Below, in pieces: positions 24,952 through 34,096 of a stretch of DNA of 64,000 nt. The notes under the pieces were generated by a model. It did no database searches. It worked only from the letters and a program-made list of their open reading frames with translations, and had not been told where the DNA came from. This stretch comes from UMGS1370 sp046957575 (GTDB lineage Bacteria > Bacillota > Clostridia > Lachnospirales > Lachnospiraceae): the NCBI GenBank assembly GCA_046957575.1, contig JBKUOG010000010.1:47023-111022 (forward strand), given 5' to 3'. Within the stretch, counting starts at the first letter, position 1; each line of letters begins with the position of its first letter. The translations under genes were made by a program, and so were the position numbers.

Positions 24952-26451
24952 TTATTCTCCTTCTTCATTCTGCCAGGAATCTCTGGCTCTGAAAAAAGGA
25001 ATTCCCTCTCCAGATATCTGAAAACCGCAGGACTGGTACAAGGAGATGGCCGGCTGATTGGTGCTTGCCACCATCAGTTCCAGATGGGAAAAATGGGAAA
25101 ATGCTGCCGCTTCTTCCATGGCACTTATGGCCTGACGTCCCAGCCCCTGTCCCTGACGGGATTTTTCAATTCCCAGCATATCAATGAACAATCCCTCTTT
25201 CTTTTCTATCAGGACGGCAAAGCCAACCCGTTCTTCTCCTTTCATCAGCCAGAAAAACTGGCTTCCCTCTGCCTGTTCGTTTTTGATGTCTGTTTCGTCG
25301 TAGGTTGCCGAACCGGAAAGTTCAAAAAAACAGGCATGATACATGGAAATCCACTGGAGCCAGTCTGACTGTTTCAAAGGAACCAGCTGCAGTTCTGACG
25401 TTTTCCCGTTATCCGTTTCTAAAATCAAGTCCTTTTCCATCTGAAGGAGCTGATAGCCTTCTTCCAGACAATAATAGCCGTATCTCTGCCCTGGTTTCAG
25501 GCGATTTTTTCCCGTTTCCCTGTCTGCAATAAAAATTTCCCTGGCGCCATTCCGGTAGCACTGGTGAACCAGACGGGTTACCGTCCGGTCAAAATCCTGT
25601 TCTCTGCACCGGTCAATGATCACGTACCCTTTTTTCTTTTCCGGTATCTCCCGTTGGATCATACGGTACTTCCAGTCTTTATTTTCGATGGAGATTTCCG
25701 GACACAGGGTTTTCTCGTATTCCAGGCTCACTAATGTAAGCCCCTTGGCCGGAGCTGTCCCGCCTGCTGCCTGGCGATCCCTGGCATCCAGGATTTCTTC
25801 CACGTGTTCCGGCGGGTACATCCCCATTCCTACTTTTAAAAGGGTTCCCGCAATGATCCGCACCATATTATAAAGAAATCCGCTGCCGCTGATCCGCATG
25901 GTAATCAGCCCTTCTTCATTCTTTTCCAAAGTCAGGCTGTAAATCGTCCGGACAGTTTCCTCTGCCTGCGTCCGCACCGTACAGAAGCTTTTAAAATCGT
26001 GTTCTCCTACTAAATACGATGCTGCCTGCCGCATCTTTTCCAAATCTAATGAAAAATAGCAAAAATGAGCATACAGGCGGCCAATCGGCATATCGATTTT
26101 CTGGTTTAAAATCTTGTATTCATAGGTTTTCACGCAGTTCTGTTTACGGGGATGCCAGTCCAGAGGCACTTCTTTTGAAGACTGTACCCGGATGTCTTCC
26201 GGAAGCCGCTGATTTAAAGCAAAACAAATCTTATCTGCTGGTATCCGGCTTTCTGTGTCAAATACTGCTACATTTCCCTTTGCGTGTACGCCGGAATCAG
26301 TCCGGCTTGCCCCTATAACAGCAATGGGCTCTCTCAGCAAATCTGACAGAGCCTTGTTTAATACTTCTTCTATTGTAATTCCATTGGGCTGGAGCTGCCA
26401 GCCGCAGTAGTTGGTGCCATCGTAGGCCACCACCAGTTTTATACGTTTCAT
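24952..26451 (-). CDS. truA: tRNA pseudouridine synthase A fused to a C-terminal GNAT acetyltransferase
   Basis: The continuous 499-residue ORF is about twice the usual TruA length. Residues 1-245 are TruA, with the catalytic Asp in GASRTDSGVHAKGN (about Asp52) and SGFLYNMVRIIAGTLLKVG. TruA makes pseudouridine at tRNA positions 38-40. Residues 265-340 form a linker. Residues 345-495 look like a GNAT domain: FFWLMKGEERVGFAVLIE, then DMLGIEKSRQGQGLGRQAIS with the acetyl-CoA loop, then ASTNQPAISLYQSCGF. The acetyl acceptor is unknown. It overlaps ecfT by 4 bases (ATGA), as in the usual ecf-truA order. Confidence 0.88.
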   Translation of the reverse strand: MKRIKLVVAYDGTNYCGWQLQPNGITIEEVLNKALSDLLREPIAVIGASRTDSGVHAKGNVAVFDTESRIPADKICFALNQRLPEDIRVQSSKEVPLDWHPRKQNCVKTYEYKILNQKIDMPIGRLYAHFCYFSLDLEKMRQAASYLVGEHDFKSFCTVRTQAEETVRTIYSLTLEKNEEGLITMRISGSGFLYNMVRIIAGTLLKVGMGMYPPEHVEEILDARDRQAAGGTAPAKGLTLVSLEYEKTLCPEISIENKDWKYRMIQREIPEKKKGYVIIDRCREQDFDRTVTRLVHQCYRNGAREIFIADRETGKNRLKPGQRYGYYCLEEGYQLLQMEKDLILETDNGKTSELQLVPLKQSDWLQWISMYHACFFELSGSATYDETDIKNEQAEGSQFFWLMKGEERVGFAVLIEKKEGLFIDMLGIEKSRQGQGLGRQAISAMEEAAAFSHFSHLELMVASTNQPAISLYQSCGFQISGEGIPFFRARDSWQNEEGE

Positions 26452-27248
26452 ACTGCCATCCTCAATATTAATACCAGCGCTGTATAAGCTGCAAACACTG
26501 CATACGCAATCTTATCCCTTCGGGCATACTTTAATGGTTTCATCTTGGTACGGCCTTCTCCGCCCCGATAGCAGCGGGCTTCCATGGCCATAGCCAGATC
26601 CGTCGCCCTGCGGAATGCCGAAATAAACAGCGGCACCAGAAGCGGTACCATTGCTTTTGCCTTCTGGATCAGATTTCCGCTTTCGAAATCAGCTCCTCTT
26701 GCCATCTGTGCTTTCATAATTTTGTCCGTTTCCTCTACTAAAATCGGAATAAAACGAAGGGCAATGGACATCATCATGGACACTTCATGGACTGGCATAT
26801 GGAACCGTTTCAAAAATCCCAAACCTTTTTCCATACCATCTGTCAGTTCATTGGGCGTAGTAGTCAGCGTCATCAAAGAAGAACCAATTACCAGGTAAAT
26901 CAGCCGGACTGCCATAAATGCTGCCGTTTCCACGCCTTCCCTGGTAATCTTTAAAAATCCCAGTTTTACCAACACTTCTCCGTCTGTCAGAAACAGATTA
27001 AAGCTGACACTGATAAGCAGCAGCACAACGATTGCTTTTAATCCGCGGACAATAAAACGAAACGGCACCTTTGTCAGCCGAATAACCGCAGCCAGCGCAG
27101 CCGTAGCCAGAACATATCCCCAAATGCTGTCTGACAGAAAAAGGGTGATAATAAATGCCATTGTCCCTACCAGTTTGGTTCTGGGATCGAGGCGGTGGAC
27201 AATGGAGTCTGTTGGGTAATATTGTCCGATTGTAATATCTCTAATCAT
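26448..27248 (-). CDS. ecfT: Energy-coupling factor transporter membrane protein EcfT
   Basis: The 266-residue protein has membrane helices in the N-terminal half and the two coupling motifs of EcfT in the cytoplasmic part: ARGAD (AQMARGADFESG) and ARC (AMEARCYRGGEGR). It links the two ATPases to exchangeable S components for vitamins. It lies 19 bases after ecfA2 and overlaps truA. Confidence 0.94.
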   Translation of the reverse strand: MIRDITIGQYYPTDSIVHRLDPRTKLVGTMAFIITLFLSDSIWGYVLATAALAAVIRLTKVPFRFIVRGLKAIVVLLLISVSFNLFLTDGEVLVKLGFLKITREGVETAAFMAVRLIYLVIGSSLMTLTTTPNELTDGMEKGLGFLKRFHMPVHEVSMMMSIALRFIPILVEETDKIMKAQMARGADFESGNLIQKAKAMVPLLVPLFISAFRRATDLAMAMEARCYRGGEGRTKMKPLKYARRDKIAYAVFAAYTALVLILRMAV

Positions 27249-27267
27249 GTTGTCTCCTAATGCAGCC

Positions 27268-28113
27268 CTATTTCAGCAGGGCTAAAATTGCCTGGCGCGC
27301 TTCCTCTACGGTCGTGATTTCATCGTCAATTTCCACGCCATGTTTTCTCAAATCCTGTACAAGATACGTAATCTGCGGGGCTGCAAGTCCCATGGTCTCC
27401 AATTCTTTGTAATGCTTAAATACTTCCTTTGGAGTCCCATCAAACACTTTTTCCCCATGGTTCATTACCATCAGCCGGTCTGCATATCTGGCAATGTCTT
27501 CCATGCTGTGGGAAACCAGAATAATGGTCATTCCCTTTTCTTTATGAAGAGCTGCAATCTGATCTAAAATCTCGTCTCTGCCCTTGGGGTCAAGGCCGGC
27601 CGTTGGTTCGTCTAATATCAGCACTTCCGGCTCCATAGCGAGTACGCCTGCAATGGCAACCCGACGTTTCTGGCCGCCGGACAGCTCGAAGGGGGACTGG
27701 GTATAGAAACTCTCATCTAAACCAACTGCCTTCAATGCCCTCTTTGCCCTGTCTTCAATCTCTTCTTTTGGCAATCCCTGATTTTTAGGCCCGAAACACA
27801 CATCGGAAAATACATCTACTTCAAATAGCTGGTGTTCTGGATACTGGAATACCAGTCCCACTTTGCTGCGAAGTTCCCGCATATTGTAGCCTTGTGTGTA
27901 AATATTTTCCCCATTGTAGTACAATTCGCCGCTGGTTGCTTTTAAAAGCCCGTTCAAATGCTGGATCAGAGTGGATTTTCCGGATCCGGTATGACCGATA
28001 AGACCAATAAACTGGCCGTCTGGTATTTCAAAGTTTACGTCTTTTAAAGCGTACTGCTCAAATGCAGTTCCCTGGCCATAAATATAATTCAAATTTACTG
28101 CTTTGATTCCCAT
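27268..28113 (-). CDS. ecfA2: Energy-coupling factor transporter ATPase 2
   Basis: The 281-residue CbiO-type ATPase has Walker A GHTGSGKST, the Q-loop FQYPEHQLFE, signature LSGGQKRRVAIAGVLA, Walker B VLILDEPTAGLDP and the switch VSHSMEDIA. It forms a heterodimer with EcfA1. The FQYPEHQLF Q-loop is characteristic of EcfA2 (EcfA1 has FQNPDNQ). The gap to ecfA1 is 53 bases. Confidence 0.93.
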   Translation of the reverse strand: MGIKAVNLNYIYGQGTAFEQYALKDVNFEIPDGQFIGLIGHTGSGKSTLIQHLNGLLKATSGELYYNGENIYTQGYNMRELRSKVGLVFQYPEHQLFEVDVFSDVCFGPKNQGLPKEEIEDRAKRALKAVGLDESFYTQSPFELSGGQKRRVAIAGVLAMEPEVLILDEPTAGLDPKGRDEILDQIAALHKEKGMTIILVSHSMEDIARYADRLMVMNHGEKVFDGTPKEVFKHYKELETMGLAAPQITYLVQDLRKHGVEIDDEITTVEEARQAILALLK

Positions 28114-28166
28114 GCTGTAGTCACCTGTAACATCCTATGTGTAAAATTCTATGTATAAAATCCTGC

Positions 28167-29048
28167 CTATAAAGTTACCTTATCCGGATATTTTTCTGCA
28201 AACAGCGGAATAAGAACCTCCATTAATTCCCTGCGGGTCAAAATCCCATCCGGAATCGGAAGTCCCGCCTTTTTCAGCTCATAGGCCAGCTCCGTAACCT
28301 GAGGCACATCCAGACGGTAACGCTTCAGCTCTTCTACTCTGGAAAAAATCTCTCTGGGAGTTCCATCCATGACAATTCTTCCGTCATCCATGACAATTAC
28401 CCTGTCTGCATGAATTACTTCTTCCATATAGTGGGTAATCAGAAGGACGGTTACTCCTTCTTTTTGATTTAAGTCCCTTACCGTGCGGATAACTTCGCTG
28501 CGGCCATTAGGGTCTAACATGGCTGTTGGCTCGTCCAGCACAATACACTGGGGACGCATGGCCATTACTCCCGCAATGGCAACTCTCTGCTTCTGGCCAC
28601 CGGACAGTTTGTTGGGAGACTGCTTCCGGTAGGCAGTCATGCCTACTGCTTCCAGGCTGTCGTCTACCCGCTTCCAGATTTCATCCGTAGGCACACCGAT
28701 GTTTTCCGGCCCGAATCCTACGTCTTCTTCTACAATGTTTCCAATAATTTGATTATCCGGATTCTGGAAAACCATCCCTGTTTTTTTGCGGATCTCCCAG
28801 ATTTTGTCCTCATCCTGGGTATTCATATCGGAAATCCAGAGCGTGCCGTCTGTCGGCATCAGCAGGGCATTTACCTGTTTTGCAAACGTGGATTTTCCAG
28901 AACCATTGTGGCCCAGAATTGCTACAAAATCCCCTTTTTCAATGTCCAGACTTAAATCGTCAATCGCCCGGTTAACTTCTTCTTCATTTTCTTCTTCATC
29001 TCGTTTTATATAATCAAAAAAGACGTGCGCCGCCTTGATAATTCCCAT
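28167..29048 (-). CDS. ecfA1: Energy-coupling factor transporter ATPase 1
   Basis: At 293 residues this is the first gene of the ecf module. It has Walker A GHNGSGKST, Q-loop FQNPDNQIIGN, signature LSGGQKQRVAIAGVMA, Walker B CIVLDEPTAMLDP and LITHYMEEV. An acidic insertion (DEEENEEEVN) follows the first strand. In most Firmicutes it directly follows rplQ; here two surface-protein genes lie between, and it has its own promoter. Confidence 0.93.
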   Translation of the reverse strand: MGIIKAAHVFFDYIKRDEEENEEEVNRAIDDLSLDIEKGDFVAILGHNGSGKSTFAKQVNALLMPTDGTLWISDMNTQDEDKIWEIRKKTGMVFQNPDNQIIGNIVEEDVGFGPENIGVPTDEIWKRVDDSLEAVGMTAYRKQSPNKLSGGQKQRVAIAGVMAMRPQCIVLDEPTAMLDPNGRSEVIRTVRDLNQKEGVTVLLITHYMEEVIHADRVIVMDDGRIVMDGTPREIFSRVEELKRYRLDVPQVTELAYELKKAGLPIPDGILTRRELMEVLIPLFAEKYPDKVTL

Positions 29049-29098
29049 ATCTGTCCTTTCCCATACAGCGAACCATTTCCCTCTTGTTACATTGTTTC

Positions 29099-29127
29099 AT
29101 TTTATTAGATAATCCTACAGTAGTCAA
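29099..29127 (-). promoter_or_regulatory. Promoter of the ecfA1-ecfA2-ecfT-truA operon
   Basis: TTGACT (29122-29127) and TAAAAT (29099-29104) lie 17 bases apart on the minus strand, about 50 bases before ecfA1. I saw no riboswitch-like leader in the short 5' region. Confidence 0.75.
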
Positions 29128-29140
29128 GTGCGATCCTTTT

Positions 29141-30178
29141 TTATTTCCACTGTCCGTTCTGATCCACCGGGTACTTGCCGTCAATCACTGTATTTACCGC
29201 CATACTGCCATCCTCATACAGATAGTACCAGATTCCGGGAGTACCCTGAATCCAGCCTGTCTGCATCCTGCCGTCTTCTCCAAGAAAATACCATTTTCCG
29301 TCTGTCTCCTGCCAGCCTGTCTTCATCCTGCCATCCTGTCCCAGATAATACCACTCACTTCCAACCTGCTGCCAACCCGTTGTTTTATAGCCATTGGAAT
29401 CAAAATAATACCAGTCTCCGCCTATCTTTTCCCACTGTACAGATGGAGAGGTTCCGTCTGTGCGCAAATAGGTTTCGCCATCCGGATAGGTTTTCCATTC
29501 TCCGTCTGTCTGACCTAAATCTTCCAGGGTAATATCTTCTGACTCTGCGTATTCCCCGCTTAACAAGTAATAGCGGTCTGCATCCGTCTCTCCAATGGCT
29601 CTGACTTTATAGGAATAATCGGCTTCTTCTGTCATAAATTCAGACAAATCGGCCGTATTAGAAGTTACTGTCAAAGTCTTTACAATGTCTCCATTTCGCA
29701 AAAGCTGAAGCTGATAGGCCGGTGCAAAGGGAACTTTTTCCCAGACAGCTGTATTTTTACGGCTGCTGCTCCATCCGGCTTTTTCAGGTATTCCAAGCTG
29801 AGCTCTGGGAATATAGGTCAGGCGGACTTTCATGGTATTCTCATCTATCCTGGAAGAACTGGAATAATTGGCTCCTGTTACCCTGCAGGAATCTGCATTG
29901 TAAGAACTCTTAAATGAATCCTCTGTTTCCAGAGTCAGCGTTGCCGTTACCTTATTTCCTGCTTTCCATTTTGATACGTCTTTGGACCACTGGATATCTG
30001 TGATTTCACAGTCTCCGCTCTCCACATAAATCTTCGGCTCCTGCAAGTCCTCTCCCTCATTGATTACATTTTCTACTTCAATCGAAATGCTGGAAACACT
30101 GGCGTATGCTGTCATGGAAATACCCATGGATACCATCAGCCCCAGCACTATACCTGCTGCTTTATTAAATTTTTGCAT
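29141..30178 (-). CDS. Secreted protein with C-terminal cell-wall-binding repeats
   Basis: This 345-residue exported protein has a signal peptide (residues 1-26 ending MTAYA). A beta-sandwich-like region of about 90 residues follows, then a fibronectin-like segment (AYQLQLLRNGDIVKTL). At the C-terminus are about five choline-binding-like repeats of the WYYLGQDGRMKTGWQ type (residues 240-335). Such repeats bind cell-wall teichoic acid or related polymers. The start at 30178 is chosen because AAGGGG lies about 10 bases upstream; an upstream in-frame codon at 30217 lacks one. It is paralogous to the next gene. No enzymatic domain is recognised. The ecf promoter starts right after the stop and I see no terminator. 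Confidence 0.82.
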   Translation of the reverse strand: MQKFNKAAGIVLGLMVSMGISMTAYASVSSISIEVENVINEGEDLQEPKIYVESGDCEITDIQWSKDVSKWKAGNKVTATLTLETEDSFKSSYNADSCRVTGANYSSSSRIDENTMKVRLTYIPRAQLGIPEKAGWSSSRKNTAVWEKVPFAPAYQLQLLRNGDIVKTLTVTSNTADLSEFMTEEADYSYKVRAIGETDADRYYLLSGEYAESEDITLEDLGQTDGEWKTYPDGETYLRTDGTSPSVQWEKIGGDWYYFDSNGYKTTGWQQVGSEWYYLGQDGRMKTGWQETDGKWYFLGEDGRMQTGWIQGTPGIWYYLYEDGSMAVNTVIDGKYPVDQNGQWK

Positions 30179-30261
30179 TTTTATAAACCCCTTTTTGCAC
30201 TTTTTTGATTTCAACACTATTTTACAATAAAATTATGTTTTTTCTATGAATTGATACTGAC

Positions 30262-30289
30262 AAAAAGGGCTGACATTTGCCAGCCCCTT
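30262..30289 (-). terminator. Terminator between the two cell-wall repeat genes
   Basis: A GGGCTG/CAGCCC stem (extendable by two pairs) with a short AAAT loop is followed by TTTTTG on the minus strand, 20 bases after the 418-residue protein gene. Confidence 0.8.
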
Positions 30290-30308
30290 ATAAATCCAAT
30301 TATTCTTT

Positions 30309-31565
30309 TTATCTAGTCATACTCTCTCTGTGCCAGATGCCCTGAGCATCAACTGGAAATCCATCAATTACCGTATTAACTGCCTTTTCTCCGCTGCCAG
30401 GATAAAAATAATACCACTGACCTCCTACCTGATTCCAGCCTTCTGCCATAACGCCGTTAGCATTGACATAATAGGTCTTTCCATTTACCTGAATCCATGA
30501 ATTAGTACACATAGCGCCTTCCGGACCGCCCTGATTGGGGTTGAGATAATACCATGCATTTCCTTCGCGCAGCCAGCCTATCTGCATTGCGCCGTAAGGT
30601 CCACCCTCATTAGGACTTAAATAATACCAGATATTATTAATCTGCTGCCAGCCTGTCAGCATAATGCCTTCTGAATTAAACAAATACCAATGGCCATCTA
30701 CATTCAGCCAGCCGTTTCTGTGATAAGAGCCATCCGGATACCGGAATGTCCAGTACCCATTATTAACCTGCCATCCCACATTGGTAATACCGCCGGAGTT
30801 GGTCATACCATCCTCCATATTTTGACCGCTGCCATCCGATACTTCATCGGAATCCAAATACACTTCATCGGAAACTGTCCACTCACTCTTCTTTCCGTAA
30901 TCTTCCTCCCTGCTTGTGGAAGGAACTGTCCGGACCTTAAATGTGTAAGTCCCTCTTTTAGTCATATATGGGTATAAGTTTGCAGAAGTTCTTTGATAGT
31001 TTTCCAGTTTTTTAACTAGACTTCCGCTTCTGTACAGATACACATCATAGGCTCCTGACGAAGCGTACCGCTCATCCGGCGCTTCCCATTTTGCCTGGCC
31101 TCTGGAACCGTCCCAATAGGCATCTGCCGGCGGATCAAACTGCCCCTTTACCGGCCTTGTGCTGATGGTCAATACCATACGGCCGCCGCTGGTTCTGGCG
31201 CTTACAAACTCTGCCCCGCTTACTGACACATTGTTGGAACTGTAACTGCTGCGAAAATAATAATCATCCAATGCTTCCAGATAAATCTTAAGTTTAGGAG
31301 TATCTCCAATCTTTAAAGTCTTATCTTTGGCAGTAGACCACTCTACATCCACGACATCATACTTGGACGAAGTGGAATACACATAATTGGTATCTCCATT
31401 ATTCCCAATGCTTATATCGGGCAATGAATCTCCTGCCTCCAAATTGGTCTTTACATGCACTCCGAAGCTGCTTATCACTGTTCTGGCCCAAACGGATGGA
31501 GCCAAAACCGCAGAAAAAATTGACACTAACACAACTGTCTGGATAAGTTTACGCAACCTGCTCAT
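30309..31565 (-). CDS. Secreted protein with C-terminal cell-wall-binding repeats
   Basis: The 418-residue paralogue of the preceding surface protein has a signal peptide to about residue 28 (APSVWA). A beta-rich region and a fibronectin-like segment (YDVYLYRSGSLVKKLENY) follow. A C-terminal block of about seven WYYF/WYYL repeats (residues 265-410) contains PNEGGPYGAMQIGW and PNQGGPEGAMC spacers. The end (GEKAVNTVIDGFPVDAQG) closely matches its neighbour (AVNTVIDGKYPVDQNG), so the two arose by duplication. AAAGGAGG precedes the ATG. A surface-anchoring or adhesin role is inferred from the repeats. Confidence 0.83.
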   Translation of the reverse strand: MSRLRKLIQTVVLVSIFSAVLAPSVWARTVISSFGVHVKTNLEAGDSLPDISIGNNGDTNYVYSTSSKYDVVDVEWSTAKDKTLKIGDTPKLKIYLEALDDYYFRSSYSSNNVSVSGAEFVSARTSGGRMVLTISTRPVKGQFDPPADAYWDGSRGQAKWEAPDERYASSGAYDVYLYRSGSLVKKLENYQRTSANLYPYMTKRGTYTFKVRTVPSTSREEDYGKKSEWTVSDEVYLDSDEVSDGSGQNMEDGMTNSGGITNVGWQVNNGYWTFRYPDGSYHRNGWLNVDGHWYLFNSEGIMLTGWQQINNIWYYLSPNEGGPYGAMQIGWLREGNAWYYLNPNQGGPEGAMCTNSWIQVNGKTYYVNANGVMAEGWNQVGGQWYYFYPGSGEKAVNTVIDGFPVDAQGIWHRESMTR

Positions 31566-31590
31566 ATCCCCGCCTCCTTTATCTGCCTTT

Positions 31591-31620
31591 ATTATACGTC
31601 TCAGGTTGTAGGATCGTCAA
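31591..31620 (-). promoter_or_regulatory. Promoter of the 418-residue surface protein
   Basis: TTGACG (31615-31620) and perfect TATAAT (31591-31596) are spaced by 18 bases on the minus strand. It lies about 25 bases before the start codon, giving a very short leader. Confidence 0.75.
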
Positions 31621-31700
31621 CTTACAATATTCTGACATTTTTCTGTCAACCCTGTTTTATGTGCGGAAATTTTTGGTAATGTCATACGAAACCCGCCCAT

Positions 31701-31732
31701 CAAAACAGGCCACCGCAAATGCGGTGACCTGT
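31701..31732 (-). terminator. Terminator of the ribosomal superoperon
   Basis: A 12-13 bp near-perfect stem (31720-31732 with 31705-31717) is followed by TTTTG on the minus strand, 18 bases after rplQ. It closes the long transcript that starts before rpsJ. Confidence 0.85.
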
Positions 31733-31749
31733 TATATCATCGTATTGAA

Positions 31750-32286
31750 TTATACTAACTCAAGAAGAACTTCCATAGCTGCATCGCCCTTACGCTGGCC
31801 AATCTTAACGATTCTGGTGTAGCCGCCGTTGCGGGAGGTGTACTTTGGAGCGATCTCGTCAAATAACTTTGCAGTTAAATCAACAGATTTGGTGTTTCTC
31901 TTTCTGCCGGCTGCCTGAGTCGGAACCTCAGTTACTCCGTACAGAACCTTTAACATCTGTCTTCTGGCGTGTAATCTGGAAGGCATATCTTTCTTGATTT
32001 CCTTCTCGATTTCATCGTATACAGTAACTTTCTTACCGTCTACTACTTCTTTTACTCTCTTGCCGTCTTTGTCCTTGCGGGCAACCTTAGCGGTAACTTT
32101 AACGGTCTCAAAGTTGTCTTTTTCTCTAACAGCCATAGCAATCAGACCTTCTGCAACTTTGCGGATTTCCTTAGCTCTGGCCTCAGTGGTTCTGATTTTG
32201 CCATTGTAGATAAGAGCGGTAACCTGATTGCGGATCAGGGCCTTTCTCTGATCAGAAGTTCTGCCTAACTTTCTATACTTTGCCAT
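31750..32286 (-). CDS. rplQ: 50S ribosomal protein L17
   Basis: At 178 residues it is longer than the common L17 of about 120. Residues 1-62 (AKYRKLGRTSDQRKALIRNQVTALI) and the C-terminal GGYTRIVKIGQRKGDAAMEVLLELV are canonical. Between them sits a charged insertion near 63-100 (ARKDKDGKRVKEVVDGKK). Insertions here are familiar in clostridial L17. The ATG at 32286 has GGAGG 9 bases upstream; in-frame codons to 32313 precede that site. It is the last gene of the superoperon. Confidence 0.95.
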   Translation of the reverse strand: MAKYRKLGRTSDQRKALIRNQVTALIYNGKIRTTEARAKEIRKVAEGLIAMAVREKDNFETVKVTAKVARKDKDGKRVKEVVDGKKVTVYDEIEKEIKKDMPSRLHARRQMLKVLYGVTEVPTQAAGRKRNTKSVDLTAKLFDEIAPKYTSRNGGYTRIVKIGQRKGDAAMEVLLELV

Positions 32287-32422
32287 GATAATTTTCCTCC
32301 ATTTGTGGAACACACTGCCACGCTTCTTCGGTCTTACTGACAGTATGCTTTTGATCCATAAATTAGTTATATCCCAGGATGATTAGAAATGAGAAAGCAT
32401 GCCTGAAAATCTGGCCTTTCTA

Positions 32423-33382
32423 TTATTCATCGCTTGGGTTGAGTTGAAGTCCCAACTCTTTTAACTTGGCTAACACTTCCTCTAAGGACTTGCGGCCAAG
32501 ATTACGAACCTTCATCATATCTTCAGAAGTGCGGTTGCACAGTTCTTCTACGGTATTGATGCCGGCGCGTTTCAGACAGTTATAAGAACGAACGGAAAGT
32601 TCCAGTTCGTCAATATTCATCTCTAAAACTTTTTCTTTTTCATTGTCTTCCTTCTCTACCATAACTTCTGCAGTTCTGGCATTTTCAGAAAGATCAATAA
32701 ACAGATTCAAATGCTCACTTAACACCTTTGCTGCAAGGCTGACTGCCTCGTCAGGAGCCAAGGTACCATTTGTAAATACATCCAGAGTCAGTTTGTCGTA
32801 ATCCGTAATCTGACCTACACGTGTATTCTCTACAGCCAGGTTGACACGTTCAACCGGAGTATAGATAGAATCGATGGCAATTACACCGATCGGCATATCC
32901 TCGGTTTTGTTCTTGTCAGCGCTGACATAGCCGCGGCCTTTAGTAATTGTAAGTTCCATGTAGAACTTGCTGTCTGTGCCGCCGCTTAAGGTAGCAATCA
33001 CCTGTTCGGGATTCATAATCTCAATATCAGCATCCGCCTGGATATCTGCGCCAGTGATTACACCCTCACCTTCATACTCAATATACGCAATCTTAGGTTC
33101 ATTGGTATCGCTGGTATTCCGGATCGCCAGGCTCTTGATGTTCATAATAATTTCAGTCACATCTTCCTTTACTCCGGGAATGGAACTGAACTCATGCAAA
33201 ACGCCTTCGATTTTCACCTGACTGACTGCTGCACCCGGAAGAGAAGAAAGCATAATTCTTCTCAGAGAATTTCCCAATGTAGTGCCGTAGCCTCTCTCAA
33301 GCGGTTCTACTACAAATTTTCCGTATTTCTTATCTTCTGAAATCTCTGCAATTTCAATGTTTGGTTTCTCGAAATCGAACAC
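32423..33382 (-). CDS. rpoA: RNA polymerase alpha subunit
   Basis: The 319-residue alpha subunit has the N-terminal assembly domain (EPLERGYGTTLGNSLRRIMLSSLPG), a linker, and the C-terminal DNA-binding domain (LELSVRSYNCLKRAGINTVEELCNRT, then VRNLGRKSLEEV). It nucleates RNA polymerase assembly. It lies between rpsD and rplQ as in other Firmicutes, with gaps of about 100 and 136 bases. Confidence 0.98.
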   Translation of the reverse strand: MFDFEKPNIEIAEISEDKKYGKFVVEPLERGYGTTLGNSLRRIMLSSLPGAAVSQVKIEGVLHEFSSIPGVKEDVTEIIMNIKSLAIRNTSDTNEPKIAYIEYEGEGVITGADIQADADIEIMNPEQVIATLSGGTDSKFYMELTITKGRGYVSADKNKTEDMPIGVIAIDSIYTPVERVNLAVENTRVGQITDYDKLTLDVFTNGTLAPDEAVSLAAKVLSEHLNLFIDLSENARTAEVMVEKEDNEKEKVLEMNIDELELSVRSYNCLKRAGINTVEELCNRTSEDMMKVRNLGRKSLEEVLAKLKELGLQLNPSDE

Positions 33383-33484
33383 TAACAGCCCCTCCTTCTG
33401 GGTTATATAATCGAGGGTACATACTCAGAATAAAGACCATGCTCTGGCCTGTCCCATAGACAGACCAAAGCAATGATGGATTTT

Positions 33485-34078
33485 TTATTTGGAGTACAAC
33501 TCGACGATAAGCACTTCGTCTACAGGAACATCAATCTCATCTCTGGTAGGAAGTTCTTTTACAACACCCTTTAAAGCTTCCTGCTCAACTTCCAGCCAAG
33601 CCGGAACCATACGTCCGCCGGTTACTTCCAGGATGTCTTTGTATCTCTGTGCGGATTTGTATTTCTCTTTGATTTCAATTACATCGCCAGCTTTTACTAA
33701 GTAAGAAGGAATGTTTACACACTTGCCGTTTACTAAAACGTGCTTGTGATCCACAATCTGTCTGGCTTCCTTTCTGGTTCTGCCCAGTCCCATACGGAAC
33801 ATAACATTATCCAGTCTGCTCTCAAGCAGAATCATCAGGTTTTCACCAGTCTGGCCTTTCATACGGGCTGCCTTCTCGTAGTAGTTACGGAAAGGCTTCT
33901 CTAATACACCGTAGATGAATTTTGCTTTCTGCTTCTCTCTTAACTGGAGACCATACTCGCTCATCTTTTTATTTGCTCTTTTAGAATCTCTATTGGATTT
34001 CTTATCAATTCCTAAATAGATTGGATCCAGGCCAAGGGATCTACATCTTTTAAGAACAGGAACTCTATCAACTGCCAC
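33485..34078 (-). CDS. rpsD: 30S ribosomal protein S4
   Basis: The 197-residue S4 has the S4 RNA-binding fold (LDNVMFRMGLGRTRKEARQIVDHKHVLVNGK). It has only one Cys near the N-terminus, so it is the zinc-free type. It starts with GTG at 34078, with AGGAGG 8 bases upstream. In many bacteria S4 controls this operon by binding its mRNA; no pseudoknot could be confirmed here. Confidence 0.97.
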   Translation of the reverse strand: MAVDRVPVLKRCRSLGLDPIYLGIDKKSNRDSKRANKKMSEYGLQLREKQKAKFIYGVLEKPFRNYYEKAARMKGQTGENLMILLESRLDNVMFRMGLGRTRKEARQIVDHKHVLVNGKCVNIPSYLVKAGDVIEIKEKYKSAQRYKDILEVTGGRMVPAWLEVEQEALKGVVKELPTRDEIDVPVDEVLIVELYSK

Positions 34079-34096
34079 TTTTTTTACCTCCTAAGA

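Noticed and set aside
29049..29098. Vitamin riboswitch before ecfA1
   Set aside because: The leader between promoter and start is only about 50 bases and holds no recognisable riboswitch core.
29190..29430. Regularly spaced similar units resembling a CRISPR or satellite array
   Set aside because: They encode the WYYL/WYYF wall-binding repeats in frame. The units diverge at the DNA level, and no cas genes are present.
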